In this document: in pieces, positions 53,210 to 64,000 of the stretch | How positions within the stretch are numbered: the first letter of the stretch is position 1 | Layout of the letters: every line of letters begins with the position of its first letter | Assembly (NCBI RefSeq): GCF_050436995.1 | Contig: NC_134756.1 | Coordinates: forward strand, 9,548,001 to 9,612,000 | Reading direction: 5' to 3' | Source: Anticarsia gemmatalis | Taxonomy: Eukaryota; Arthropoda; Insecta; Lepidoptera; Erebidae | Length of the DNA stretch: 64,000 nt | The notes under the pieces: generated by a model | Databases searched by the model: none | Seen by the model: only the letters and a program-made list of their open reading frames with translations | What the model was told of the DNA's origin: nothing | Translations under genes and position numbers: made by a program

Positions 53210-54790
53210 ATACAGATTAAAGGTGTGAATATCGGGATGTGAGTGTTTTATAAACGTGTTGATGACTTTATTGAATTTGGAGGAGCTTTTTAATTTGTAA
53301 GAGGGGATTAAGGTTATCGTTTTTAAAAAAAGAGTTCTAGTAAATTTCGAGTTATGACAGTAGTTTGACTTCTGGAACGACAAAAGACAAGATTTAAAAA
53401 AATCTGTTCCATGAAATATTTGTCTTCTCTACATAATTGTACCTAAATTTCATTACACATTTCCTTGATTGTATTAACAAAACGTACTCCATTCCTGTTT
53501 CGCAAGTAATATTAACATTACAATAAAGGCAAGACAACTTAAAAACATCAATCTTAATAAAGACAAAGCTAAAAGACAATATTTTTATTAATTCAGCGCT
53601 CGCAGTCGCAATAAGGCCTGTCTGACGCGACGTGGGTGTTTTGGCAAGCGACGCCCAACGTCCGCATATGATTGGACCAATATTGATCACACGAGACCCG
53701 GTTAAAACCGACAAATGCCTTCTTATGTAATGTTACTGCGAACTTTTTCACCCTTCTAACATTTCTAGGGCCAAAAATATCGTAAAATTTTGACTTAGAG
53801 AGATTGTTGAGTTAGATTATGTTCCTTTGAGTTACTTTACATGACATAATTTCGTTACAAAACCTAGAAAATAGTAACTAACTAAAGTCTAAAAGGACAC
53901 TCAGAGTGACATTAATGATTCACAAATTCACAGCTAAACCAAATAAAAACGGTAGAGTCGCAAATACTTTAAGCCGCTCTCTACAAATTTACTCACGTGC
54001 CTCAAAGCTACCATTACGCCAACCGGACCCCAATTATTCCCAATTTGAGACACATTTTTGAACCTGAATGTTGAATAATCTAGGGCTCAAGCTCGTCAAC
54101 GTTATTAAGCTTAGGCTTTGCTCACATAAACGCTGAAATAAAGAATGTTCGCACGATACAGTGTTCATATCAGAGGAGCTCAGTGTCAGCCACGATAATG
54201 GTTTTTGTTGAACTTTGTCCAGGCTTTATCTTTAGACTTACTCATATTTATTTTGTTCATTAAAAACTGGCCCTCGTGTAGCCATCAAATTCTAACACAA
54301 ACTTCATACTTTAAGTTAGACTGTACACAAAGAAAACTCAAGTAAAGCCTTATAAAGTAGTCAAATTATCAAAAAGAAAATTACAGAGAAAAACAAAAAA
54401 CATTCTGTTCTCAAGTTTTTAAAAGGTTTCGTCTCACAGCAGACTTATTTTGACCTCTGACATTTCCGCTTATTTGTGTTATGTGGCTTTCTTGATATAA
54501 TCTGCGTCAGTTTGATATAATCTATGCAAAAAAATAATGAAGTAACCAACTAAAAAGTACATTGCTTAAATTACTTAAACAATAGACTCTCAAATCTCTA
54601 CATCAAACTACTGAAACATTGTAAACAAAATCGTGTCCATCGACTTGTTTTTTACTACAATTTGAAACACGACATTGTAAACCTGCGCTTCAATAAAGTT
54701 GAGACTACAATAAAACATTCAAAATCCTAGAGCCTCGACCTCTCGGATCATAAACGAGACCAATAAACCAAACGAGCTATCTAAAAGTGC
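53210..54790. other. AT-rich stretch without recognised genes
   Basis: Nothing recognised. A 106-codon minus-strand frame near 53.5 kb has no family resemblance. Confidence 0.45.
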
Positions 54791-55020
54791 AGATACATGC
54801 ACAGGGCATCTCAAATGGAAGATAGTAGATACCAAATCGAATTTTGAAGCGAACCAAGGCGGGCCATTAAGGCATCTGCACATAGAAATGGTCGGCGCTT
54901 CGTTCGTCGGAATATTCTAGATATTTGCATATGGCGGGCGGGTGACGTCACGGCATGTCGCATGCAGCCAGACGCTCCGGTATTCATGCGGGCCTTACTG
55001 TAAAGCTGCGGACGCAAAGG
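54791..55020. promoter_or_regulatory. GC-richer island with octamer and CRE palindromes
   Basis: ATTTGCAT (POU octamer) at 54923-54930 and TGACGTCA (full CRE/ATF palindrome) at 54943-54950 lie 12 bp apart in a GC-richer block. Enhancer activity is inferred from motifs only. Confidence 0.35.
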
Positions 55021-57690
55021 GAGATAAATGTGCTCGGATTTGTCGCGGACCAGTTCGACTCTATTTACTAATAGTATATCTAAAAGGAATTGTGTGTCGC
55101 TGCTGTATCAAATGGACTACGACATAAAAGTTAAGTCGGTCTTTCGCCTTTGTCCGAGACATGCGCCAAGAACATTGCATCCAAGTACGTTGGTATACTT
55201 GGCACTGGATGTGGTGTTTAAAATACTGTTCGCATGAATTGTAGTTAGTTGCTTTTATGGGCCATTAGATAGTTCATATTCTCGGTTAGTAGCTCGTGTC
55301 GCTTTACCATTGCCAGTATTCAATGTTATTTCTAGGTCTAGTGTTGACCAAAGCCGAACGAGCTAGTTAACGTATTTTCTCAATAAACATAGGAGCAAGA
55401 TGTGTCGCTGTGTGCACAGTATTCCACAAAGGCAGAGTGCATCTATCAACAGAGTTAACTGAACTACTGTTTGCGTGGCACAGAGCTTTGCTTGCTCGCA
55501 TCCATCATACTAACCGTTTCCAAAGTCAGTCGAAGTCGACTCTAGTCTAATCTAATGCGACGTAAACCCCTGCCGCCCGAATTTCTATAGAACATGGATT
55601 CAGAATAAATTATGATGTCTGCTGTCATAATCTAAATCTTGTCTGTTTAAGCAACTCGTACCTACTCCTAGAATATTGAACATTATAATATTAGTACAAT
55701 CTTTTACATCTCTCGTATACGCCACCACGTCTACAGAAATTTAGAAAAATATTTTTTAAATCTTTATAGAACACCATATAATACGGACTGCTGCCTAACT
55801 TAATTACTTTAAAAATATGGCAGATTTCAATAGCGACAAAGTTAGATGCCCAAATATTTAAGTCGATTAAAAAACGGCTTTAAGCAAACGTGAGTTTCTT
55901 TTACTGAACTCGACTTTGGAACGGTGATAAAAACCATGTCTTTCATTAAAAGAGGAGTATAAAACACGTGAGATATATACGGAGCCGTGACTAGTAGCGG
56001 ATTATTTTTTTCTTCTTAGATCCAGATGTTCACATAAAGTGCCCCTTAAAAGAATAATTCACGTATCCCTGCTCCTACTCTCCGACCATCTACGGCTATC
56101 TCATTCCATAACGAGGTCCGTCAGTGCGTCCGAGGCTTAAGGCACAATCTAACGAGCCAATCTGTTGCGTTTATTTTCCCAGTCTCCCTAGAGACGAACT
56201 AGTGATTAATAATGCCCACAATCTTGCTTTACATTATCTCTCTCAGCTTACAACGCACAGATTTACTTAGGTCCCGCGTTACAACGTTCTGTACAACTAT
56301 AAGCTAATCAATATTGTACCTTGCTCACGTCAACCCATTCCTATACTCAAAAGCCTTAAAGGTTTTACGTGCCAATGAGTCAGCGAAGATGTTTGGGCTC
56401 TTACCCACTTATGTAATGAAATTGGAACACGATAGCAACTTTAAACCACTTTGTTGCGAGACTCGAGTCTATTTTTGAATTTACGCCAAAATTCTTTTGT
56501 CGTAGTATGGCAAAATTGGGTAAATTATAATCTTCTAGCCATCTTACATCATCGTAGAACGGTTGGCGTCACAATTTTTCTCATAGTTCAGTCACAGGTT
56601 CAGTTTTATTGCTAACTCGATTTGCGCCATCTAGTGGTGTTACAATAGAACAGTGTAGAGACGGCATTACGCTGCAGTTTTCCGACCTCTATGTAAAGTG
56701 GCTGTGACCTTTTTGTCTGATACCTGACTCAGACTAGACATAGAATATCAAAGAATTCGTAAGGTTAAACATAATTTAAGTAAATCGTATGCTAAAAATA
56801 TAAAAATGAATGAAGACGACATTCGATTTCGGACATTTATTACATTACTTTGACATAACTGCTCGACCGATAATCCCAAAAGGGCAATTTCTTCAACATA
56901 GATTAATTGATGGGGTTGAGCAGTGAGACGACAGCGCCATTTACTACGATCGCTACAAACTTATTTTGCTTGATTCACACACATTTCAAGATCTTAAATT
57001 AAAAGATTTCAAAGGAGGAAACCAAACTTACATAATAATATAATTATGCCAGCTTATCAGTCCCTCAACTTAACGTAACACTACATCCCTTAAACGGTCA
57101 CCCAACTTCGAACTTCATCTAACCCAAACATTTGGTACTAATACAATTTTCGAGTTCATTTAATAAGGCGGTCCCACTGATTCATCGTTTGCACCCGCAC
57201 AAGGCTCCCCCGGCGTGACTAATCGCTGGTGTTCGAGCCACGGCCCACCACAATCACGATACTGCGCTATACATCATATTTACCCCCTAAAGCCCGGTGC
57301 GTATAAATTTGTACGTTATACCATCACAATTCTTCCTTTCCCGGTGATCACCGTGAAATGTGGAAATTGGTCATTAAAGTAATAGCTTTGATGGCGCTTA
57401 CTAACTGAATTTATTTTTTCGCTTATTAATGAATACTCAAGGGCTTTTTTGACTGTTATCAATAAAGAGCTCTTTAGATAAAATATTTTTGTCTGTAATT
57501 TTTAATCATCGTTTAGAATGAAAACGGGTTTTATACTAGGTAATACCACGGATTCTCTTTATTACGAAATACCGGTCCCGAAAATAATTAATAAATAAAT
57601 TTAAATAGAAAATAGACACATCTAAACAGAAACTACCCAAAATCTTAGCAGCCAGTTCAAACCAACTGGCTGGCAAATGATTTACTACCG
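55021..57690. other. Stretch without recognised genes, with a CTCF-consensus site
   Basis: The minus strand at 56637-56624 reads CCACTAGATGGCGC, which fits the CTCF core CCASYAGRKGGCRS at all 14 positions. No gene recognised. Confidence 0.45.
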
Positions 57691-57699
57691 TAACTCCAG

Positions 57700-57890
57700 T
57701 GAAACAAAACGCCAGGTATTATTTTATCCAGTTCGAGTTATGGCGGCTAACAGGGCGCTTCCGATATATCACGGCGGCCATTAATTGTCCCCTGTTTCTG
57801 CGACATTTGGCTAATGTCGCGCGTCCCCACGTACAACGCTGCACAGTCGGGCAGGCCGCCGCCCCCTAGAGAACGCTGTACGTAATGAAA
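57700..57890. promoter_or_regulatory. GC-richer island with stem-loop and CTCF-like motif
   Basis: A perfect 8-bp stem, GCGACATT-TGGCT-AATGTCGC, lies at 57800-57820. A CTCF-like TCTCTAGGGGGCGG (12 of 14 consensus positions) lies at 57872-57859 on the minus strand. Function is inferred. Confidence 0.35.
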
Positions 57891-59067
57891 TGTCAAACAA
57901 CATACCGACTTGAATTACAACTCACGGTTGATTTTATTGTAATTAATGTATACGATGTGTTTGCAGTTTATTTTGTTAATAATTGTACTTTGATCTTAGG
58001 TACTTTATTCATGAAACTGCGTTTTCTTAGTAGGTGATTTTTTTTATGAATCTTAGGGCCCGGCTTTGCCAAGTATTGGTTAGCAAATCAAGCGGTTGTA
58101 CACTGTAGACAGTTATTTTAATCTTCCATTTGCTGTCAATTTACCTATTTATCCAAAGGATTATTAAGTAAGAAGTAGTAAAGGTAAGTTTCAGACAACG
58201 TATATCCGAGAATTCACTAGGTAAAACTGGCCCTTCATTTAATTTAACTAGTTAAGGATTTAAGACAGTAAAAATGAAACAAAACGGTTAGTCAACATTT
58301 TTATAAAACAGATATTACTTACAATGGTCATGATAACATTTACGATGATTAACAAGACATATTACTTGATTATTATAATTACAATAAAATAACAATTTAA
58401 CAATGTGCCTCATAAAAAACAGTAAAAAATAACATTTTGCATAAATTACAGAATAGATATGTGCATTTTCTAAATCTCAAAATTAATAAAAGTATTTGAG
58501 AAACGAAATTGACATAAAACGTATTTTTACACATTCAACGTTATAATAATATATATTTTTTTATACAGAAATAGTAATTATAAACACTGATATTATCACA
58601 GGTTTATCTACATCTATGTTATAAAAATATATTACATTTTTGTCAACATAACTATATTACAGTCTCTAAGACATGCTGTGGAATAGAGGAACATATAAAA
58701 TCGATTTCATTGAAAGTCTCCAAACAGCGTGAACACAAGTAAACTTCATGGAGTTTGATGGCCTAATATTAGATACTAGTTTGAACCGGATTGCGTATGG
58801 GTTTTAATTTGCTCTGCTTATTAGTTGAGGTAATATGGACACTAGTGGTTTACAAATCACTTTAATAGTCATTACGTAAAAAATAAAGAGACAAGCTTAA
58901 ATAAAAGTGCATCGAGTCGTGTGATTTACAACATAATAATAATAATTAATATTTATAAATAGTATGATACTTTTAAAATACATTATTCACATTGATAATA
59001 TTGTTTAACATTGCTTTTCTATTCATAGGTTGATCGCAATGGTTCTATTTGCTGTATTTACAATCTT
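57891..59067. other. 3' flank of ETHE1, probably including its 3' UTR
   Basis: Very AT-rich. On the minus strand ATTAAA signals at 58866-58861 and 58808-58803 could end the transcript about 200-260 nt after the stop. Nothing else recognised. Confidence 0.35.
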
Positions 59068-59111
59068 CTAATAATGTAGTCCACAAACTTTGTTGGCTGG
59101 TACAGCTTTGT
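59068..59111 (-). CDS. ETHE1: ETHE1 terminal coding exon 5
   Basis: This 44-nt exon was found by looking for the missing ETHE1 C-terminus. A TTGTTTCAG acceptor is followed by AC, which completes the split Asp codon, then KAVPANKVCGLHY and TAG. The PAN-x-x-CG pattern matches the ETHE1 family end, and C263 corresponds to human C247. It is too short for a length-based ORF search. No AATAAA follows closely on this strand. ATTAAA at 58866-58861 and at 58808-58803 are possible polyadenylation signals. Confidence 0.92.
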
Positions 59112-62100
59112 CTGAAACAATATTACACGTTAGTATTTTATCATGTCTATTGTTTATGAGTATGTGTATGAACAGACACATTTTACTAACGAAACGAAAA
59201 AGACGACAGTATAAAAACAGAAGAGATGCTCAGTCCCACTGCATTCTTGTAACTCTGGAACTCTTACTCCGCCATCTCATTTTATGGCTAATAGATGGCG
59301 CTAGTAATGCGGATCGGCTGCGGACTCGCAGTAGATTAAGATAATTCTATTGTCTCAAATTAAGTACATAGTGTCGGGGTTGTTTCACCACCCATTAGGT
59401 CAAGGACATAAACGTAACTAGTAACCAAATCTATTATCAAAAATACCTGTCTACTTTTTAGTTAATCAAATGCCTAAAGTAATATAATAAAATAAATAAA
59501 TTTAACCCATTACTGTCCCACTGCTGGGCAAGGGTCTCCTCCCGTAATGAGGGAGGGTTTAGGCCTTGAGTCCACCACGCTGGCCAAGTGCGGGTTGGGG
59601 ACTTTGCATGCCCTCAATAAATGTATTTAACAAATTTTAGGCATGCAAGGTTTCCTCACGATGTTTTCCTTCACCGTTGGAGCATGTGACAATTATTTCT
59701 AATACACACATAACTTCGAAAAATCATTGGTGTGTGTTGCCTTGGGTTCGAACCTACGACCACTTGCGTGGGAGGTGCCAACTTATACCACTCGGCTATC
59801 ACTGCTCTAGTAATATAAAATGTGAAAAAAATATAACACTCACCAATCATCTTAGGATAAGGCAGGTTCAAATTCTTCATAATGTTCACAAACTCTGGCA
59901 GCGGTTTCGTCAACCTTGGGTTGTATTTCTTCTCCTCGCCCACAGTAGTGGCTGTTTGTCCTCTATAGTCGTGTGCGGGGTACAACGTGTAGTGGTCCGG
60001 GAGCGTGAAGATACGCTCGTGGACTGACTTGTACAGACCCTCGGAGGAACCTTCCTGGAAGTCTGTTCGACCACAGCCTCGGATTAGGAGGGTGTCGCCC
60101 GTGAATGCTATGCCCTGAAATTGAGATAGTCGTTTTTGGTATAGTATGTGTATTTCAAAGTCTATGGTCAAGATGAGTTCGATGCGCGATTTTTTTTTAT
60201 ACAAGGCAGAAGAGCTGTACCCCGCAAAAAGCGTTTACGTAATTCTTAGCCGTGGGATAATTAAAAGTTTTCCTGCTTAGTGGCGTTACTTCAGATACCT
60301 GAGACCTTTTTATTCAACTATGGAAGGAATGGACTTTTCAACCTGTTATTTGTTAACTTGTAGGATAATAATATAACGCCTTTCTACCAATCCGTTAGGA
60401 AATACTTCCAACAAGAAAGCGATCAGTAGTACACAAGGAATAATATTTATAAGATTTATTAGATATATTAGGATAAAACAATTTAAACTAACCTGTTCAT
60501 GACAGATATAAGTCAAGCATCCATTAGTATGTCCAGGCGTGGCGGTGGCTAATAGCTTATGTTTTCCAAACTTTACTACATCACCGTCGTTCAAGTGAAC
60601 ATCAGCTTGAGCGCCGGACGCCTTGCCGATGACGCTCTTCGTGTCCGGTATTAAACCTTTGAGCTTGCCCGTGCCCGTTATGTGGTCTGCGTGCATGTGC
60701 GTGTTCACTGGGAAGAAACAAAAACTATTTTAAATTGACATATTATATGTACGGTAAAGAGAATGATTTGTTGCTAACTGGAGAACATCTTAAACGGAAA
60801 TGTTTCTAGTTACGCATATCACGCGGATGGTTCAAACATAAAATCTGGTTCCTCGAAATTTAGTTGGAATTGCAATAGCTTTTTTTAGAAATGAGCGCCT
60901 TTTTGGTAACTTGTGAATGGCTGGGAGTTCTAAACATGGTTCAGAGTTCTAATAAAACATAGTGTAATGTAGACAAGACTGATTTTAATATACTGAGCTG
61001 GAAGTTCTATCATAAAGATATAGGTTTAGTTGCAGATTGAGTCACTTTGATGATGGAAAGTTCCCATATGTAACTTAGATACATAACTGTAGTGTGTAAT
61101 ATACTTACTGGCATAAACAAGCTTGAAGCCAAGTTCCTTGATGAGTGCAGCATCTCTTTCAGCGTGTTCCAGCACCGGATCTATGAGCACCGCCTCGCGG
61201 GTCTGCGTGTCGCCCAGCAAGTACGAGTACGTACTGCTCACTGTGTCGAACAACTGAAACACAACACACATTGATAATTAAATATTAGTTATGAAGTACA
61301 GCTTATAGTAGGTAATGTTAAAGGACAAACTGAAGGTTTAAAATTTCAATGAGATTACTGTTACAGGTAACATTCAACATCTAGTCCTGGTTTCAAAAAT
61401 TTTCAATTTTACAGAATCTTTAGATTTTACTGGTTCTCCCATGGTTCATATATTATGGATAGATTGTTTTCAAACTTTTTTGAGCGGTTTCAAAGGTTAC
61501 GTGTTAGAACAAACAAATTATTTTTTAATGTCTGAATACCTACTAGCCGATTATTTGCACAGACAGATAAGCTATCGGGCGACAATTACGATCAAGTGCA
61601 TCGCATTATGTGTGGTCTTTGTTTATCTATCGGCGACGATACTACTTTCAACAATGGATTAACACATCAGCCAATGTTGATACTACTCGATACTAGTCGT
61701 TACACAGAAATGTCTGTCTCTTGTCATATATTTTTTAACATTTTGATATAAAAATACGCATCTTTGTCACATAGTTTTTGAAAGCAACCGTGAATTAACC
61801 AAAATATCATAAATATTTGTATGTGGTACCTATATTAAATTATTGTTCAGGTGGCACTAGAAACATTTTTATTATTAAAAAATGGAGTCGAAATCTGGTC
61901 GATAAATTAATTAAGTTATTAAAATTAAACCTTCTGGGACTATTTTAGATTGCATAATATATTCTTGGCTAGATAGAGCTTAACTCTATAAATCGTTGAG
62001 TCACGATTGAACTGCAGGAAGCCAGCAATTGATGATGACGCGCAGTTACTATGATTACTTGATACTTAATGTACACAATTCATTATGCTAAAGGTTAGAG

Positions 62101-62826
62101 CAGGTGTACGACTGTACGCAGGCAATCATAATTATATTCATCGTAAATCATTTTGCGTTTCTCTGAGTTCGATCTGATCAAGGCAAACTATTTACGAAAA
62201 AAAATCGGATCATACTGAAGATATTATTTAGAGATTAACACGCTCATGTTAATTATATCACTAAGTGTACTGTAAAGTTAACGTCATTTTCAACGTAATC
62301 GTAAATATGAACACTTCTTTAGCATCATTATTTACAGTTTCGAGTTCAAAGTAAATATGTGATATCTAAAGAATGAAGAAAAACAGCGAATACATCATTA
62401 ATATTGTATAAAAAACATATTATTATTATAATAATACTATCATATTCCTTTATTTATTTTCTTGCTCGTTATCGAATCCAATCATAACGTTAATAACATC
62501 AACGCCCAAGATTACCGATTAGATTACAACTGCATAAAAAAAACAAAGCAAATATTTCAATACTAATAAAACTTTATATTAAAAAAGTAAGTACCATAAA
62601 CTTTTATAATTCGAATAAATAACTCACTCGCCTACAAGAAAAAATCGTTCCATTAAAAAAGTGACGCCAAATTTTGTTATTTGGATAAAGAACTCACCTG
62701 CCTAAAAAAGAAATTGCTTCCTTTGTCCATGGCTGAAGAGACTAGTCTCACTTGCAAGCCAGTCTTCGCAAGAGTGCAGTACGCGCCCGCCACACGCCAT
62801 GCACCGATTGACAGTTTCTCCAGCAT
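59068..62826 (-). CDS. ETHE1: Persulfide dioxygenase ETHE1, mitochondrial (five coding exons)
   Basis: ETHE1 is a mitochondrial non-haem iron dioxygenase of the metallo-beta-lactamase fold. It oxidises glutathione persulfide to sulfite in sulfide detoxification. Joining 62826-62698, 61253-61109, 60707-60493, 60114-59844 and 59111-59068 gives 804 nt, or 267 residues plus a TAG stop; human ETHE1 has 254. Every junction is GT-AG and phases agree. The metal motif THMHADH is at residues 94-100. Iron ligands equivalent to human H79, H135 and D154 are H95, H151 (PGHTNGC) and D170 (FTGD). GCGRTDF (177-182, R179 matching human R163), YPAHDY (208-213) and C263 in the C-terminal PANKVCGL stretch are conserved. 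The first 30 residues are basic and hydrophobic, as expected for a targeting peptide. The ATG at 62826 follows a TAG-G acceptor-like sequence, so a 5' UTR intron may precede it. An in-frame ATG at 62883 is less likely because its extension is not presequence-like. No defect is visible, so the gene appears functional. Confidence 0.96.
59112..59487 (-). other. ETHE1: ETHE1 intron 4, part below the SINE
   Basis: Intron sequence between the SINE and the terminal exon. A CTCF-like motif lies at 59288-59301. Nothing coding is recognised. Confidence 0.7.
59488..59808 (-). mobile_element. tRNA-derived SINE in ETHE1 intron 4
   Basis: On the minus strand the element starts with a tRNA-like head. Its A box is TAGCCGAGTGG-like (59798-59787) and its B box is GGTTCGAACCC (59754-59744), about 32 bp apart, as in an internal Pol III promoter. 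The body runs to a LINE-like 3' part whose translation contains the AQQW pattern of lepidopteran RTE ends. It finishes in an AT-rich tail. A perfect 10-bp target-site duplication, AGTAATATAA, flanks it (59478-59487 and 59809-59818). It lies in the same orientation as ETHE1. Confidence 0.9.
59844..60114 (-). CDS. ETHE1: ETHE1 coding exon 4 (third iron ligand, substrate site)
   Basis: It encodes residues 164-253 plus the first base of codon 254. The acceptor is TTTCAG and the donor GTGAGT. It contains FTGDTLLIRGCGRTDF (167-182, with ligand D170), SVHERIFTLP (193-202) and YPAHDY (208-213). The frame stays open past the donor for 57 codons, down to 59671, reading through the SINE in intron 4. Confidence 0.95.
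60493..60707 (-). CDS. ETHE1: ETHE1 coding exon 3 (metal-binding motif)
   Basis: It encodes residues 92-163. The acceptor is TTCCCAG and the donor GTTAGT. It carries the HxHxDH metal motif (H95, H97, D99, H100), the SGAQADVHL stretch (122-130) and the second iron ligand H151 in TPGHTNGC. It ends in phase 0 at CHEQ. Confidence 0.95.
61109..61253 (-). CDS. ETHE1: ETHE1 coding exon 2
   Basis: It encodes residues 44-91 plus the first base of codon 92. The acceptor is TTTCAG and the donor GTAAGT. It contains STYSYLLGD and EAVLIDPVLE, the strongly conserved first strands of the ETHE1 metallo-beta-lactamase fold. The split codon 92 is A|TG, giving Met just before NTHMHADH, where human ETHE1 has Val. 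Confidence 0.95.
61254..62697 (-). other. ETHE1: ETHE1 intron 1
   Basis: This 1.44-kb AT-rich intron lies between GTGAGT and TTTCAG. It holds no recognised coding sequence or repeat, apart from the diverged duplicate of the exon 1 boundary at its start (62601-62650). A 73-codon open frame on the opposite strand near 61.5 kb has no recognisable content. Confidence 0.75.
62601..62720 (-). repeat. Diverged 70-bp-offset duplication of the exon 1/intron 1 boundary of ETHE1
   Basis: Bases 62601-62650 align without gaps to 62671-62720 at about 72% identity by eye (36 of 50). The shared segment covers the end of exon 1, its GTGAGT donor and the following intron. The downstream copy also keeps GTGAGT (62627-62622). 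Use of that site would add 70 nt and bring in an early stop. Confidence 0.45.
62698..62826 (-). CDS. ETHE1: ETHE1 coding exon 1 (targeting peptide)
   Basis: It encodes residues 1-43, starting MLEKLSIG and ending FFFRQ, and stops in phase 0 at a consensus donor GTGAGT (62697-62692). Basic residues K4, R11, K21 and R27 among hydrophobic ones, with one early acidic residue, fit a mitochondrial presequence. The exon lies in the same frame as the conserved second exon, which begins LFDTVSSTYSYLLGD. The start codon is the least certain part: ATG follows AATAG-G, which could be the end of a 5' UTR intron. A diverged copy of its 3' end and donor lies 70 bp further on. Confidence 0.85.
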
Positions 62827-62829
62827 CCT

Positions 62830-64000
62830 ATTACATTTAAACAATAGTAGATATTTCATAACGATATGGTAATTTGAAGTCATTTATTATCATAATGATA
62901 ACACCGTTTGTTTTATAAGCTGAAGTCATGGTTACTGTTGATGTATCTATGTGTAGAGTATTTTATCGTAGATTTTACTGATAAGGCTATTATGTAGTGC
63001 CAAAGGGCTAAGTACAACAAATATGATACTTTAAGCATCGGCAACCAGTAATTTGATACTTTTAAGTCATAACTTTATGTTGTATTGTGGATGCACACAC
63101 AATAAGCTCTAGTCACTGAAATGCGGAGTAGTTATACCGCAATCGAGTGCAGTTAGTATCCAAACTTATATAGAGATAATTATATTAGTAGACAAAAGAT
63201 ACATTATTACTATATGTCTGTAAAAACCACCATTCGTATGCTACTCAGCACTATATGAATCAGTAGTCATAGATTATTAACATAATGGATAACAAGCATC
63301 AATTTAAATGAACTTCTTTAAAGATTAACTAGCAAACAGTATGGTTGCTAAAACAGTAGGTGCTTGAACAACCTAGTGTTTAACCTAGTCTGTTAGGACT
63401 GCTGTTAAAAAAATTAATAGTAACTGTGTTACTAAAATTAAATAAAACATAAATTGAGAAGCTTTTCCCTAGACAAGTATGTATGAACTCCATACCTTAG
63501 AATCATGCTATAAGGAAAACTACAAAACAACAGTTATGTATGAATGAATCATGTTAATAGTACAATTTCCTTTCTCAGAATTGACCTCCATGTTGAAAAT
63601 TTGCCAGGCTGCAAAACTAGAAATAACCTAAGAATTATCCCTATGCAATAAGTGTAAAAGAAAACTATTTTCTGTGTATAATTTAGACCAGTGGTTCTCA
63701 GCCATCCCTTTATTGACCAAAATATGCTGGACTATTGCATTTTTGGTGATCTGAATATGTTTTAAGAAAAGTGTAGCAAGTGTAACAACCATAATAATAT
63801 GTATAATCATTTTATAATAGGTATTATTTATTTATAATTGCCTAGAAAAATGTAATAACTTGTTATGACTGAATTTATGGGCCATAATACAAAATAAGAC
63901 CAACTTTCCTAATTATTATTTCATTTATAAATCATACCATAATTCAAAAGGAACCATGCTTACATAACAAAGAGCAATTAGTTGTAAGGACATGAATATA
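62830..64000. other. Upstream flank of ETHE1, no gene recognised
   Basis: AT-rich sequence that should contain the ETHE1 promoter and any 5' UTR exon. No CpG-rich start region or convincing initiator could be chosen by eye. CAGTGGTTCTCA at 63689-63700 resembles the terminus of some hAT elements, but no partner end is seen. Confidence 0.4.

Noticed and set aside
59744..59798. tRNA gene suggested by perfect A and B boxes
   Set aside because: The boxes belong to the SINE head. The element has a SINE body, AT-rich tail and target-site duplication, and no cloverleaf 3' half was found.
59677..60027. 116-codon plus-strand frame over ETHE1 exon 4 and the SINE
   Set aside because: Antisense shadow of a well-supported exon and a SINE.
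63689..63760. CAGTGGTTCTCA, resembling the end of hAT elements
   Set aside because: Only about 12 bp match, no second inverted end and no 8-bp target duplication were found.

Overview
This window looks like a piece of a lepidopteran (moth or butterfly) nuclear genome. It is AT-rich with small GC-richer islands, its one clear gene is split by short GT-AG introns, and its repeats are typical of Lepidoptera: non-autonomous Helitrons that start with TC and end with CTAG, an RTE-clade LINE 3' end with a trinucleotide tail, and a tRNA-derived SINE. There are no bacterial-style operons. Most of the short open frames appear to be chance. The species cannot be named from the sequence.

Right part (about 59.0-62.9 kb, minus strand): a complete five-exon gene for mitochondrial persulfide dioxygenase ETHE1 (267 residues). 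All splice sites are visible, and the three iron ligands and the conserved C-terminal cysteine are present. A SINE with a perfect 10-bp target-site duplication sits in the last intron, 26 bp below the fourth exon's donor (35 bp from exon to element). The frame stays open from that exon into the SINE.

Middle (about 46.5-46.9 kb, minus strand): one short exon encoding an apparent signal peptide, with a CpG-rich promoter-like region, a good start context and a consensus donor. No recognisable second exon follows within the remaining 46 kb. The rest of the window to its left may therefore be all or part of one very long first intron of a secreted or membrane protein gene. Consistent with this, a juxtaposed acceptor/donor on the same strand near 24.3 kb has the form of a recursive splice site.

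Left part (1-46.5 kb): mostly AT-rich sequence without recognisable genes. It holds two near-identical Helitrons (5.5 and 6.2 kb), a 1.8-kb foldback element built from inverted copies of a decayed Tc1/mariner transposon (19.4-21.2 kb), GC-richer islands with motif clusters (9.3, 14.1, 24.1, 29.5, 34.6 and 40.6 kb), and several tandem arrays with an exact 10-bp period. Between the two genes (46.9-59.0 kb) lie an RTE LINE 3' end, another 10-bp array, and several CTCF-like, CRE-like and octamer-like motifs. I interpret the islands as candidate cis-regulatory DNA, but this rests on composition and motifs alone.
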